This document shows, in pieces, positions 42,083 through 56,399 of a stretch of 64,000 bases of DNA. Source of the DNA: Siphlonurus alternatus (lineage: Eukaryota > Arthropoda > Insecta > Ephemeroptera > Siphlonuridae); contig OX463778.1 of the NCBI GenBank assembly GCA_949825025.1, forward strand, positions 5,098,501-5,162,500, read 5' to 3'. Within the stretch, counting starts at the first letter, position 1, and each line of letters starts with the position of its first letter. Below the pieces are notes generated by a model that was given only the letters and a program-made list of their open reading frames with translations, was not told the origin of the DNA and ran no database searches. Both the position numbers and the translations under genes were made by a program.

Positions 42083-42164
42083 CTTATTTTATTTATGTTT
42101 ATTTACTTACTTTTTTTTAAAAAATACTTCAATATTTTATTTAAATATTTCTTCGTCCCTGTAG

Positions 42165-42330
42165 CCACGGCCTGTCACACGTTTTAGTGTTATCTGAAAC
42201 TGAGGTACACATGAAAAATCTCAGTCAGTACAACACTTTTCAACAATGAACCAAAGTGACGTCCAAAGCCTTGGGTTTAGGAGATCCACAAACAAATGCC
42301 TCACTGTACTGGGTGGAAAGCGAGATGATG
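42165..42330 (-). repeat. 5S-derived SINE body, reverse and diverged
   Basis: CACGGCCTGTCACACG, then AAATCTCAGTCAG, AACAATGAACCAAAGTGACG and CACTGTACTGGGTGG follow the order of the reverse copy at 40388. Confidence 0.5.
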
Positions 42331-42369
42331 TTACCCCAAAAAGAGAGATGCTTATACATTGACAATATA

Positions 42370-42562
42370 TAATAGTATCGACGTCAATTTTTATGATGCA
42401 AATGTGGAGAGAATCTTTATACTACTTTTTTTTTCAAAGTCTCTAGAGCCCGTGAAAAGTATTGGTAAGTATTTTTACAAAGTTGCCGTTGTTTTTGGTT
42501 CGAACTCACGCCCCTCTAAGTCCTATCTCTTTATATTAAAAGAGGCAAAGACCTCATGCACT

Positions 42563-42650
<88 letters not shown>

Positions 42651-42765
42651 GTTCAATAATTTTTTTGAAATAGTTCCTGGTCTCTAAAAAATCTGAAAAA
42701 GGAAGAGTAGCATGACTTTGCATCATCCATTTATGTAATAAAAAATTTGAGATCGACACAGATTT
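42370..42765. mobile_element. diverged foldback MITE containing (CT)n
   Basis: The right side reads GAAGAGTAGCATGACTTTGC then CATCCATTTATGTAATAAAA and TTTGAGATCGACAC, the right end of the ATAGAGGGTGCAAAG family. The left side is weak. It carries a long CT tract in its middle. Confidence 0.5.
42568..42648. repeat. (CT)n microsatellite
   Basis: About 40 CT units. Open frames on both strands (Ser-Leu, Arg-Glu) are artefacts. Confidence 0.95.
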
Positions 42766-44172
42766 ACTCCTACAGAAACACAACCTGCATTATAGAGAAG
42801 TTGGTTTGGCTGCAGACATAACAATGTTTTTATTGTTTTTAAAATGTCAAAATTATAAGTGCACAATATAAAAGATAACACCCTCCTCCTTAATTCTAAG
42901 AGTTCCTTCAATTACGGCCACATTACATGCCGAATTGAAATGGCGCTTATTACGTCTTGCAATTAGGCATTAAGTTTTAAATAATTTATAAAACAATAAA
43001 ATTATATTACAAAAACTAAAGTCATTCCACACCTTTAAAATTGTTGTGATTTTACCTTTTCGAAGTTCTTTAAATATAATTACAAAGCAAATAAACATTA
43101 GGGATCAATTATGCGATATATATCAACCTACTTTTATTAAATTTCTTACATAATATTTCACACAATATATTTTATAAGCCAGACAGGAAATTTTGGGAGG
43201 TGGCTGAACCAAAAAATTGACAGAAACTCAAAAAGACATAAATGCATATTTAAAATGATATAATCTAAAATATCCCTAACTCAAAATATATTTTCTATAC
43301 TTAAACAAAAATTGAAAAAAGTTAAAATGTACAAAAGTAAAAATTCACTTAACTCAAAATTCTCCTATCCTCAAATGCCAGGTATAAATTGTCCAACCGC
43401 GATATATCGCCAATATTGATATCGATAGTGGGACTTTCATTATATTGGTAATCCATCTCCTGGAAAAGAGAATTACTTTGAAGCGTTCAACATAGGTGGA
43501 TGTACTTGTATTTTTACAAATTACAGCTTCAGAAGTAATTTGAAGAGGGCGTTGAGTGCACAATCCAGGATATTTTGCCAAGTATTTGCGACTTATTTAA
43601 AAGTCGAATTAATTGAAATTTGTTAATATTTGATCATAATTATTTTTGTGGCATTAACAACTATATTATAATTATGTACATGAAACTAGAAAAGTTTCTT
43701 TGCATTTTGTTAGCATTTTTACTCCACTTCCACAGATTTTCGTGAGGTAATTTACAGAAGAAATATTCTTGCTTCTCTTGAATGGTATCTTCAATAGAAT
43801 TTATACGTATAATGTCATGGAGTGAGAGTTGCTTTAACATGGTAAGTCCATGAGTATTTGCTCATAAGTATTGAAGAAACAAAGCCTATATTATATAGAC
43901 TTTAATTGTCAAGAGTGTAAAATTGAGAATATAACATATTATATTAAAAATAGTTACCATGGCAATATAACCAATTATTAGTTCACATAGAATATAATTA
44001 TATATAACATTAAAAATAAATATTATATTATATAAAAGTATTAATTTTGTTAAATAATATACTGTTAATATTTTGTACAATCTAGAAAAAAATATTGTTA
44101 TGCATGGCAAAATTATATTAACAACAAAATAAATAATTAAGCCTAAAATAATAGGCAAAAATATTTGTTATG
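42766..44172. other. no gene seen
   Basis: AT-rich DNA. The minus-strand frame at 43886-44158 is hydrophobic because of AT content and has no other support. Confidence 0.45.
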
Positions 44173-44238
44173 CCATTATAATTAATAATATACCACATGC
44201 ATGTTTTTTTTTTGTTATTGCACTAAAATTAATTTTCA

Positions 44239-44530
44239 ACAAAAACCACGTTTCCCACCCAGGGGTAAAACATTGCGCTTTTCCACCATGTGGTTCCCCT
44301 GGCTTTGGACCATTGCACTTCCGGTTCATTGACAAAAGCTGTAGCGTCCATCCTGGCTGAGGTTTCCACGTTTCCCTCAGCTGCAGGCAAATGCCGGGAT
44401 GGATTTGCAAGGCCGTGGCCACCCCCGTTCCAGAAGAGCCCGCGAAACGCTCAAGTTAGGGTTTCGGAAGGTTCGGGGTTTCAAAGTAGTATGTAATTAG
44501 TAAATAAAAGTACCCAATAGGGTTTGATTA
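44239..44530 (+). repeat. 5S-derived SINE, headless copy with A-rich tail
   Basis: CCCACCCAGGGGTAAAACA, CCATGTGGTTCCCCTGGC, CTGGCTGAGGTTTCCACG and GCAAATGCCGGGATGG are followed by GGTTCGGGGTTTCAAAGTAG, GGTTTGATT and an A-run. Colinear with 19738-20076; the A-run supports retroposition. Confidence 0.7.
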
Positions 44531-44758
44531 AAAAAAAAAAAAAAATTAATTTTCTTCGTTTTGTATATTATTTTATAAGCTTTAATGAATAAATAATTTT
44601 AAACATTAATTTCAATTACAATATATATTCACATTCGGAAAAATAATTTGTTTCATCATTATTAATTAATTTTTTGTGTGCATATTCAAATACTTGAACA
44701 TGTATAGTCACGTACCTCTCAGAACTTAGGATGTAAAGATCTCTCGGGTGTGTTATTT

Positions 44759-44760
<2 letters not shown>

Positions 44761-44810
<50 letters not shown>
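44761..44810. repeat. (TA)n microsatellite
   Basis: About 24 TA units. Confidence 0.9.
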
Positions 44811-44813
<3 letters not shown>

Positions 44814-44847
44814 TATGTTTATCCACAGCTAGATACGTATATACACA

Positions 44848-46180
44848 CACGGAAAAAAAACTTCACTTAATTTAAGCGAAAATCAAGCGATCTATTGGTT
44901 TTGACACAGCTGAATTTTTCATTTGAACCGAACGAACGCTTTCGCTTAAAAATATGAAGCTATTTGAAATGAACTTTCATTTACAACAAAAAGAAAATTC
45001 GCTTGGTGTAAACGAAATCCAAGGTGTGGGTCAAACGTCAGATCGCTTGTCCCGAGCAAAAAAATAGCTGACCTCAAGAGTGCCCATCGCTTGTAGTGAA
45101 GGAGCTGCAGCAGCTACCGCAAATGAAAAATTCGCTTAGAATAATTGAAGTGGATTCTTGTTTCAAAATTTGCTTTCCCTTGATTTAAATAATGTTTTTC
45201 ATATTTTTAAGCGAAAAAGTTCGTTCGAAGCAGCTCGAAAATTCAGCTGTGTCATATTCAATAGAACTTTTCGCTTGATTTTCGATTGAATTAAGTGAAG
45301 TTTTTTTTTCATATTAACTTAATGTATTGTGCATTTTTACATTGGGATTTTTTTACTTACACATGCGCTTATTTCACTCATGATTGCATAATTAAATAAA
45401 AAAAAACACACACGATTTATTGTTATCATCTTAAAATTGTCACAAAGTGTCACAACATCATCACTTTACACCAATTTATACTTAGTAGGCACATGCATGT
45501 AATTCTAACCAGCCTCCATTTCTGATCAATCACTGAGTTTATCCGGTGACGCTCCCAACACAATTATATAAACTAACTTTGTACTTACTGTGTAGTCACG
45601 TTAAACTATTGTAATTTAGTTCACATAAATGCCTGGGATAACCTGGGCATTTCGGACCTAATAAGTATATTTAGATAATTAGATATTATAACTATTTCAT
45701 CACTTCGAATCACAGACACTTATAACTTCCAGAACAAGTGGCCAAAGACTGCCAGCAAACATGGTAGGTAGGAAGTGCACGCAGGACTGCAGGTATAAAG
45801 CGAATTCTTGACCCACTTTGCTTCTAAATTCCAAAATAAGCAATTGAATCATTTATTATAAGCGAGTTGTTCGTTTACATTTTAAATGAAGTATTTCGAT
45901 TGTATCAAGCGGTCAATTTTTCAAACCTTCCCTTCTTCTAAACGAAAACTTCATTTCAAATAAACGAAAATTTCAAGCGAATTCATTCGTTTGAATTAAG
46001 TGAGATACTTTGCTCCATGTAAATGAAGTATTCACTTGTGCTGCAACTGAAATCTGTTGTTTGGATCAAACGATTAACTTTTGCGAGTTCAGTGTAAACG
46101 AGTGAAAAAATCGCTACCTCTAAACGAAAATATTTAAGCGAAATATTTCGTTTAATCTAAATGAAATATTTTTTTCCGTG
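44848..46180. mobile_element. 1.3-kb element built on AAGCGAAA/TTCGCTT motifs
   Basis: CACGGAAAAAAAACTTC on the left is mirrored by ATATTTTTTTCCGTG on the right. AAGCGAA, TTCGCTTGA and AAACGAAA motifs occur many times in both orientations near both ends. A secondary foldback spans 44848-45312 (CACTTAATTTAAGCGAAAAT with TCGATTGAATTAAGTGAAG). There is no coding frame. The superfamily is unknown. Confidence 0.65.
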
Positions 46181-46941
46181 CATACACTACACGCAAATAT
46201 TATTAATAGATCAAATTTTTTTTTGTAATTCTACTTCTGACTGGATAGCGTGTGATACTAACTTATAAGGAGTTTGTTTATACGTAAGACAGCAAAATCT
46301 GATAAATACTATTATTTCAGCTTTGGCTCATTTCGCTTTGATTAAAATTAGTTCTGCGCATCGCAGATTTTTGTTTTCATAAAATTTTGAGAGAAATCTA
46401 AATAATTACCCTTTTTACCAAAATTATATTCACTCAAAAATCATAGCTAAAATTTGAAACACTTTACTTGCACTACTCCGCACTTGTATAATTTTTTTAG
46501 CTATATATATATATATACAATTAATAATATTTAATATACTAACACTTAATATGGTGAGGAATACAAAAGGTATAATTGGTAATTACTATAATATATACGT
46601 TAAATTTGTGCGTGCAATTTAGGCGTGGACTAGAATCATGCAAATTTCAGGGGCGGGGGGGGGGGGGGGGAGGAAGAATGGTAAGGCTGACTTTATGTAA
46701 GCAAAATATTTCAAGAAAAACTTTGCGTTGGGGAAATGCTTTAACCGGACCCATGATGCAGACCTGAGCCTGAGATACATCATTACATGCAAGAACAATA
46801 AATTATACCAAATTAGCATCAATATTATTTTTATAAATAATAAATTACAGAAACGAATTAAAAACAATAAATATTGGGAGGGGGAGGGGCATTCACAAAG
46901 CACTTTGGAATTGGTTTTTATCCTGGGTAAAAAATTGAGTG

Positions 46942-46943
<2 letters not shown>
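46181..46943. other. no gene; fragment of a G-run MITE
   Basis: A G-run near 46656-46670 lies inside GGCGTGGACTAGAATC...GGGG, which recalls the CAGGCGTGGATCC MITEs but is too diverged to delimit. The rest is AT-rich. The minus frame at 46619-47098 runs through a TA tract and is not a gene. Confidence 0.4.

Positions 46944-47020
<77 letters not shown>
46944..47020. repeat. (TA)n microsatellite
   Basis: About 38 TA units. Confidence 0.95.
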
Positions 47021-47022
<2 letters not shown>

Positions 47023-47374
47023 ACGAGTGGCTATATAAATATATATATGGTACTAAACAAAGTGGCCTATATATGCTTAATATAATATGCGTTTGCACTC
47101 ATTCACCGCCCACACTTTTTGGTAACATGCAATGTTTACAGCCGCTGGTTTAGCACAATGTTTAATTCCTGATTTAGCCCGGGATAAGAATTCAGGCTAG
47201 ATGAGTAGTATTAAATAAGTCCTATGAATGCCCACGATTTTATTTTTATCGTTTACGTGATAATCATGGATTCTATGTACGCATATATACCATAAAACAT
47301 GTAATAATTTAAAAAAAAAAATATTACATACATGTCACATGAGCTACACTAATTAAATTGCTATTGTTATACAC

Positions 47375-47680
47375 TCGTAATGTTAAAAAAACTCCCACAA
47401 ATGAAAACTACGAAACATAATATAAAATGGTCTCCTCTACTAGTTTTGCAGTTATGATTTTTCATAATTTGAATAATTCAACATGGAGAAATGGATCTTC
47501 CGTGTTAAATTAGTCAAAAATGAAAAAAATTAAAAAAAAATAAAAAGAATTTGTATACCTGAAATTTTAGCTACTGATAGGGTAAGTAGAGGAGAACTTT
47601 TTAATGTAATGTTTCATAATGTGTGAAATATTTTTAATATTGGGCGTGTTATCTCAGATCACCTTACTTAACATCACCCT
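47375..47680. mobile_element. diverged foldback MITE (AATATCAGGTAT family)
   Basis: GTAATGTTAAAAAAACTCCC on the left and TTTTTAATATTGGGCGTG on the right mirror each other. AACATGGAGAAATGG and ATTTTAGCTACTGATAGGG match the copy at 9592-9941. Confidence 0.6.
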
Positions 47681-48479
47681 CTTGATAGCAACGGGTCGTT
47701 TGACACTTTAACCTGCTTTTTTATCGTTCATTATACATATGCGCTGCTGCGCAAGGAGGAAATATATTTACATAAGACAGGACGGAATAAAGCATATATT
47801 GCCACTAGAACTGTAAATAAATATTTTATTTTGCATCCAAAATCCAAACTCTAGTGGCAATGAAAAACTAATAACATATATAATATTAATATTTATATTA
47901 ATAATATTTAAAATTTATGTAAAATTTAAATGTGATTGGAAAATATATAAGAAAAATTACATATTACGCATTATATAATATATGAGTACCTATTTTATAT
48001 TCATGTATTTCTTTTTAATTAATTATATTATACTTCTAAAATAGTCGTACTATGCTGATGAGGTAACAAAGCTAAGCTAAGAAAAATATGTTGTAAATGA
48101 TTATGCATATACACAAAAAATATTTTTTATTTCTTAAAAAAGAAAAAAAAAGGAAGAAATAATGAAGAAACAAACACATATTGCAATAAAAAAAGCATGA
48201 CATAAAATACATACAATCTTTTATTTAAATTACAAAATGCATTAATTATGTAAGTTAAGCATTTTAACATACGATTAATGAAAATAAAGTGCGCTTAAAA
48301 AAAAAAAAAAAAAAACACAAATATTTGAGTTTTGGCATTCAAAAAAGTCAGAGTGATTTAATACGAAGTTTAACATTGGGGCCGTAACTGACAAAGGCTT
48401 TCAAATATATATTATACCGAAAAAATACTGCGATTAGTATGAAAAATAAAATATATATAGCAAATTTCTATGTCCCCAG
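47681..48479. other. no gene seen
   Basis: AT-rich. CTAGTGGCAAT appears in both orientations near 47803 and 47851 (a small hairpin), and an A-run lies at 48299-48315. Confidence 0.45.
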
Positions 48480-48690
48480 TTTAGGATGCACGGGAGGGGG
48501 GAGGGAGTTGTGTGCACGATCACCTCCTTCCTCCCCCTCCACAGATAATATGTTAAAGTTATTACCACTACCCACACCCGTCGCTCCACCCCCTGCTCCC
48601 ACTCAAAATTTTAATATTACGGAACAGGACACCCCCCTTTCCCCAGCACCAGGGCTGTGCCGCGAGCTGGATCCGCCGATCCTCCCCTTT
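48480..48690. mobile_element. diverged GGATCC-type MITE
   Basis: A G-rich left part and C-rich right part enclose CTCAAAATTTTAATATTACG; GAGCTGGATCCGCCGATCC is near the right end. It resembles the family at 9063-9244. The open frames through it come from these runs. Confidence 0.45.
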
Positions 48691-48744
48691 ATGTCTCGAA
48701 CATAAAGACAAAAAATGCATAAGAGTAAAAGGTATATATGCCGT

Positions 48745-49020
48745 ACATGCTAAAAAAATTCCCACATATAAAAATTATGAAACATATCCATATATATATT
48801 ATGATCTCTTCTGCATCCTCTATCAGTATACTGATAGATACTGAAATAGCTAAATTATAATAACTCAAAAACTACCTCGTTTTTGTATACTTGATATTTT
48901 AGCTACTGATTGGGGATGTAGAGGAGAACATTTTAAAATTTTGTCATAATTTTCATGAATGTGATTTTTTTAGCATTGGGTTAGCTGATCCGTATTATCA
49001 CTACCTTAACTAACCCTTAA
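48745..49020. mobile_element. foldback MITE (AATATCAGGTAT family)
   Basis: TAAAAAAATTCCCACATATA on the left; GATATTTTAGCTACTGATTG, GATGTAGAGGAGAACATTTT and TAGCATTGGGTTAGCTGATC on the right, ending ACCTTAACTAACCCTTAA. Confidence 0.65.
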
Positions 49021-50228
49021 CATAATTTTGTGTTTAAAAAAATTAAGATTATCTCCTTTGAGTTTTATCAAAATTGGCATTGCAGATTTTCCAGATTTTT
49101 TAATGGAGCCAAGAATTTAAATATTTTTTCTTTAATTTTCAGTATTTTTATTATTATAATTTTTTTAGATATATTCGAAGGTCTTATCAGGTGTTATATA
49201 AATATAAAAATATTCGACACGCAAACTCTGAATTTGGAATTTTTCTCCTGGAAAACCTATGTGAAGAAGTTTTATTTTATATTTGGTTCCACGTTGAAAA
49301 TTTTCACACTATTTTTAAAAATGCAAACTCAAGAAATTTGACTCATTTTTTTTATAGTACACTACACTTAAAACTGTAGTTCAGCTGCTTGTCCACGACG
49401 ACGTACTGACGACGTATAAGCGATGTATTACTGCAGACTTCCGTGGGCCTCCATTAAATTTTTGCATTTGTCTTTTCAGGCTGCTTATTTATACTCTTTT
49501 CTCTTTGTGATGTTATAATTATATGAAAATATAATACATATAAAAATAATAATATAAAATATAAAACAATTGTATAAAAATATGTATTATATTAAAATGA
49601 AATATAATTAATATATTTATAAATATTGAATGCATTTAATTATAAAATGCATCATATTTCTATAATTATTTGCTTTCTTTCTCCTCTACACCTGCTGCTG
49701 ACTGCAATCGCAGTGAGCGGCCAGCTAGAATGCGAGTGAATAGTGTAACGGGAATTCATGTTTCCCCCTTTCATCCCCTCAGCTAGCTCTCACCGCACCT
49801 TTTTTCAGCGAAAAATTTTGTACAGTCGACAGCAAGCAAATAACCATGAAATACGGGCTCCATGTGTTTCAATAATAATAAGTTTTTACTTGAATTTTTG
49901 TGACATTCCCGGACATGCAATAAAACACAAAAAGTTATAAATTAATTTGAATTATTATGTTGTTCTAATAAGTGCGTATACGTATTTGTTTTATATAATT
50001 TAATATTTACTATGTATAGCTGCACATTATTAATTTTTGCAATATCTTCATTTCTATACAAAGAATTGGTTATTTATTTCCTCTAAATTCTGTTATTTAT
50101 ATGTAATTATAATTATAAATTTCTTGCCCTATTTTCTTAAAAAGTAAAAATTAAGAAAACACATTTTATTTAACCATAAAATACTATAGCAAGTAATAAT
50201 AATATGGTTTGTAAAATGAATGAATAAG
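49021..50228. other. no gene seen
   Basis: AT-rich. The frame at 49030-49341 is low-complexity Phe/Ile/Lys. A GC-richer patch at 49690-49800 shows no conserved motif. Confidence 0.45.

Positions 50229-50297
<69 letters not shown>
50229..50297. repeat. (CAAT)n tetranucleotide microsatellite
   Basis: About 17 units of AATC/CAAT, uninterrupted. Confidence 0.95.
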
Positions 50298-50299
<2 letters not shown>

Positions 50300-50445
50300 T
50301 GTAAGTATAATATATATAATATATAATCATTAAGATCGACTGACATGAGAAATTTTGAAATATAGACTGAGACGTAGGTTACAAGATTTTTATGTGTTTA
50401 CCCTAGTACCTAAATTACTGATACAATTATTTTATAACGGACAAC

Positions 50446-50770
50446 CTACATGAATTTTTTTATTGCAGAAATGAATAGAGGGTACCAAATTATACTACTC
50501 TGATTTTTTCAGATTTTTTTGAAACCCAGAACTATTTTGTAAATAATTATTTAAAGTGTGGCCACGCCCCCTGGAGGCGTCAATAGGCGTCTGAGTCCTA
50601 TATTTTTTATTATGGATTCAGGGGTGCCAACTTAACTTACAGAACTTTCAAATATTATTTAAAAACAGTTCCGGGCCTAAAAAAAAATCCGAAAAAATTC
50701 AGAGTAGCATAATTTGGTGCTTGCTCTATTCATTGCTGCAGTAATAAAATTTCATGCAAGTTATCCATTA
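50446..50770. mobile_element. foldback MITE (ATAGAGGGTGCAAAG family)
   Basis: TTTATTGCAGAAATGAATAG and ACTACTCTGATTTTTTCAG on the left; AAAAAATTCAGAGTAGC and GCAGTAATAAAATTTCATG on the right. A GTGGCCACGCCCCCTGG block in the middle is shared, inverted, with 59010-59165. Confidence 0.65.
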
Positions 50771-51284
50771 CAGAATTTTTATAATTTTTTGTTGTTAGTG
50801 CAATTGAAACAATTAATAAATAATGCATGTAAATTTTACTATGATTATTTGATTCATATAGTTTTGATTTACACCTCAGGACACTCCGAACGTTATTCCT
50901 TCAGCTACAAGTTTTGCTCGGGAGTTGCAAATCCAAGTGGCAAAGCGAGGCCGATTTGAAATTTTGTGAGGTTTTCATTTAAATATATCATTCTCAAGAT
51001 AAAAAATATTCATACACTCTTTTTCCGTCTATATAGTCTAGATTTGCTGCATGCTTAAAACCATGTGTGCAGCTAAAATTTTATTAACCTTAGCGAGTAT
51101 AAATACTATGAATAAAACAAAATTTTAAGAAATAAAACTATAATATGCTTAAGAGTGTTGTGGTTGTCAGAAAGAATCGACAAATATGTTTTTGCCACTT
51201 TTATAGAATATATAATAGAATCGTATGTATTTCAATTTAAGGGAGTTTTGACGATTTTATAATTAAAATAAATAATAATGCAGC
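50771..51284. other. no gene seen
   Basis: AT-rich with no recognised repeat. Confidence 0.45.
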
Positions 51285-51288
51285 TTAA

Positions 51289-51755
51289 GGTAGAGATAAC
51301 GCCGATCAGCTGTTCAACATAGTCCCCTTTGATTAACAAGTATACCTTAGCAAATTCCCAACATTTCTGAAATTATTTTTGAGAGGCAGATATTAGTGCC
51401 TAATGCCTAAAAAGCAAAGAAAAAGTTTTAAAACAATTTAGAAAGACACGTTTTTTTTTTCATTTTTTTTTCTTTTTATTATTATTTATGTAGATCTATT
51501 TTTATTAATTTTCAGCATAGATCCTTATTCCCATCCGGAGAGACAAACTGTAAACGCATTTAAAAAAAAAAAAAAAAAAAAAACGGCTCGTTAAATTATT
51601 TTGAAACTTTTTCTATATGGCTTTTAAACAATAAAATCTACCTCTTTAAAAAAAATCAGAATTTTTGTGAATTTGCTAAGGTGTATACATTTTGTCACGT
51701 TGTCACGTTAGTTAAAAAGAATTTCGTCGAACACCTGATCGACATTATCTCTACC
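51289..51755. mobile_element. 467-bp foldback MITE flanked by TTAA
   Basis: GGTAGAGATAACGCCGATCA on the left is mirrored by TGATCGACATTATCTCTACC on the right, with TTAA at 51285-51288 and 51756-51759. The arms share ATTAGTGCCTAATGCC. Sister of 20083-20469. Confidence 0.8.
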
Positions 51756-51885
51756 TTAATTAACCATTACATGAGCGTAAACTTCTTGGAGGTGGTCAAA
51801 CGACACACTGTAGCTAAATCCTCCACACTTAAGGATATTTTTATATAGTAAAAAATTTTTTCATTGGCAATAATTTGAATGAATG

Positions 51886-52188
51886 GAGTATTGTCCTCAA
51901 TTTTTTTTATTGCAGAAATGGATAGAGGGTGCAAAGTTATGCTACCCTGATATTTTTCAGATTTTTTTGAGACCTAGAACTATTTTTAAAAAAATATTGA
52001 AAGTCCTTTTTGTGACGTCACGCGGCGGCAAGTCCTATCTTTTTTCTTCAGGAGCGGCGTCTCGTGACGTCACGAAAAAGACTTTCAATATTTTTTTAAA
52101 AATAGTTCCCGGGCTCTAAAAAATCAGGGTAGCATAACTCTGCACCCTCTATCTATTTCTGCAATAAAAAAAATTGAGGACAATACTC
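51886..52188. mobile_element. foldback MITE (ATAGAGGGTGCAAAG family), well preserved
   Basis: GAGTATTGTCCTCAATTTTT is mirrored by AAAAATTGAGGACAATACTC, and GGATAGAGGGTGCAAAGTTA by ACTCTGCACCCTCTATC. Arms of about 145 bases include CTTTTTGTGACGTCACG with its mirror. Confidence 0.85.
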
Positions 52189-52299
52189 TATTGAAAAGTA
52201 AAAAAACAACAGATATTACATACTATAGTCTGTTACACTTTTTTCCCCATTAAAATTATTTGTAAATCTTTTCGACAACCCTGTTTATAATAATATATA

Positions 52300-52330
52300 T
52301 TATGTATAATATACATAATATATATATATT

Positions 52331-52365
<35 letters not shown>

Positions 52366-52425
52366 TATATATATGTATATATATACATATACATATACAT
52401 ATATTATGTATGTATTATGTATTAT
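52300..52425. repeat. imperfect TA/CA-rich microsatellite
   Basis: TA units interrupted by TATGTA and TACATA steps. Confidence 0.8.
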
Positions 52426-52429
52426 GCAA

Positions 52430-52655
52430 ACAGGTACCAAGGGCGAATTATAGGGTTGCCGGGTTGCGCAGCCAGCGAAAGCAGAGGGGGAGGGTCACTA
52501 TCCCTAACAAATGGCTATTTTAGGGTGGGAGTTGAGGGGGAGATTTCGGAGGTGTTACGACATCAAGTACTATTAACTTTTGGAATCTTTTAGATGGAAC
52601 AATCGCCGTCTCTTCCCCCCCCCCCATCTTTGTCTGAGTGGATCCGCCGAGTGCA
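52430..52655. mobile_element. diverged GGATCC-type MITE
   Basis: The left part has AGGGTTGCCGGGTTGCGCAG and GAGGGGGAGGG; the right part has a C-run and GAGTGGATCCGCCGAGTGC. Similar plan to 1510-1694, with decayed ends. Confidence 0.45.
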
Positions 52656-54332
<1,677 letters not shown>

Positions 54333-54479
54333 TCATACATAAATGAATGAATCTCGAGTGAATATAACTGAAACATTACATTCATCTCACTGGCAAGAAC
54401 GAACTGCTGGTTTTCAACTTTTATTTAAAAAAATTAATTAAAAAAAACGACTTTCGAACAAGTTGAAACAAGGTAAAAA

Positions 54480-55105
54480 TTGCTGTTTTCAGACACTTTT
54501 TCTTGCATTTTCATGACCTCATGAGCTCCATGCAGTAATTTGAGCACGGGCGTCTTGAATACGCTGATCTTCACGTAACCCAAAAAACAGAAGTCGGGGG
54601 ATCTAAGGGCCCCTCATGACGTGGGCCAGTCACGTCCCATGCACTGAGCGGCTATGGAAAATCTGGACCAGAGTGTGAAGTAAAAAACGTTTGTCAACTT
54701 CGACAACAATCTGTGACGGACCTTTCTTACGAAACTTTGTAAGCCTTGAAAGTTAATGGGACTTGACGGCCCCACGCCATGAGGGGTCCTTAAGTCCCCT
54801 GAACTCACTCCAATCGACTTCTTCTTTTGGGGTTACGTAAAAGTCAGCGTATTCAAGACGCCTGGGCGCAACGTACTGGAGCGCATCACCACTGCAATCC
54901 AGCCCTTTACGTCCGCGATGCTGCACTTGCCTGAGGTCGAGGTGCGTTTACATGTGTGTGGTGTTACAAATAGTGATCATGTGGAGTAACCTTTTGGTAA
55001 TGTGGGTAAAAAAAATCATGAAGCAAGAGATTTAATTTATCAAACTTTAGGCCCTGCAGTCTTGAAAATGCAAGAAAAAGTGTTTGAAAATCGCAATTTT
55101 TACTT
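54480..55105. mobile_element. foldback insert of mariner-like sequence
   Basis: TGCTGTTTTCAGACACTTTT on the left is mirrored by AAAAGTGTTTGAAAATCGCA on the right. Each arm carries the same transposase end in opposite orientation (GGGTTACGTGAAGATCAGCG near 54570 minus; GGGGTTACGTAAAAGTCAGC near 54829 plus). The centre is near 54710. Confidence 0.75.
54795..54989 (+). pseudogene. mariner-type transposase C-terminal fragment
   Basis: Sixty-four open codons read SPELTPIDFFFWGYVKVSVF and end in TAA. In mariner/IS630 transposases, PxLxPxDFFLWGxxK surrounds the third catalytic acidic residue, here the D in TPIDFFFWG. The upstream catalytic domain is absent, and an inverted copy of the same end lies at about 54520-54596, so it is a broken fossil and not a gene. 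Confidence 0.75.
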
Positions 55106-56399
55106 AAGGGACACTCACGAGGTGTAAATCGCAAATCTCGATGAAACCTTCAGGGTTGGTTGTCCTAGCCGAGTGATGAAGAACGGTACCAATTTTATCG
55201 GCAACCGTCAATATTTACCCATAGAACGGGCAGGGAGAACCCATTTAAATAACATGGGAGACATAGGGCTATAGGAATAAAAAAATAATTTTGACCAAAT
55301 TGTCCCAAAATTTTTTTATGGGTTAAAAATGGCAATACTTGGAAGGGAAAAATAATTAAAAAATTTAATTTTCATTTTGACCCTGATTTCAGGGTCATGC
55401 CTATACTTGCAGTGTTCAAAATGCAAATTCGTTATAAAATTTTGAAAATTTGGAAATAAATTAAATGTGACACCTGATTTACAGAAAAAATAATGAAAAA
55501 AATTCAGTTTGAGTTTTGACCCTGATTTCAGGGTAAATAAATAAAAACTTCACCGATCTTTTTAAAAATTTGCAAATGGAATGCTTTAGAGACCTTGAAG
55601 ACTATAAAAATAATAAAAAAAATTAGTTTTGAATTTTGACCCTGATTTCAGGGACATGCTTATAGTGGTACCTTTCAAAATGCAAATTGGTTGTAAAATC
55701 TTGAAAATTTGAGAATCATTTCTGTATTACATCTTATTTACAGGAAAAATAAAGAAAAAAATTAAATTGTAATTTTGACCCTGATTTCAGGGTAATATGA
55801 GGATACCTAACCGATGTTTTTAAAAATTTGTAAATATTCTGCTTATGAGACCCTTATAACAGGAAAATTAATGAAAAAAATTAGATTGTAATTTTGACCC
55901 TGATTTTAGGGTAAAATGAAGATATTTGACCGATAAGTTTAAAAATTTGGAAACAGACTGATTATGAACCCCTTATTAAAGAAAAGATAGGGCCAAAACT
56001 AAAATTGATTTTTTTTATTATTATTATTTTTCCTCTCATAAATGTCTCAATGTCTCATAAGTAGATCGATTCCAAATATTTAAAAATATCAGTTTATTAT
56101 TTAATTTTTACTCTGAATTCAGTGTCAATTTTTTTATTATGTATTTCTCCTATAATAAAGATCTCATAATCGGTCAATTTCCAAATTTTACTTAAAACAT
56201 ATAGATGTAATAGATTTATTCAGTTCTTTAGGCTATACCACAAAAAATAATAGCATACGTACTCTACATGGCTATAACAACATGAATTTATAATACATAG
56301 ATTTTAACTCTGTTTCAGACACGTTATTATGCAGGGATTGAAGCGAATAAACCCCTTTGCATAACTTTGAATTGAGTGCACTAGCTATATGCAATACAA

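Noticed and set aside
42359..42783. Ser-Leu and Arg-Glu open frames
   Set aside because: Translation of (CT)n; no other support.
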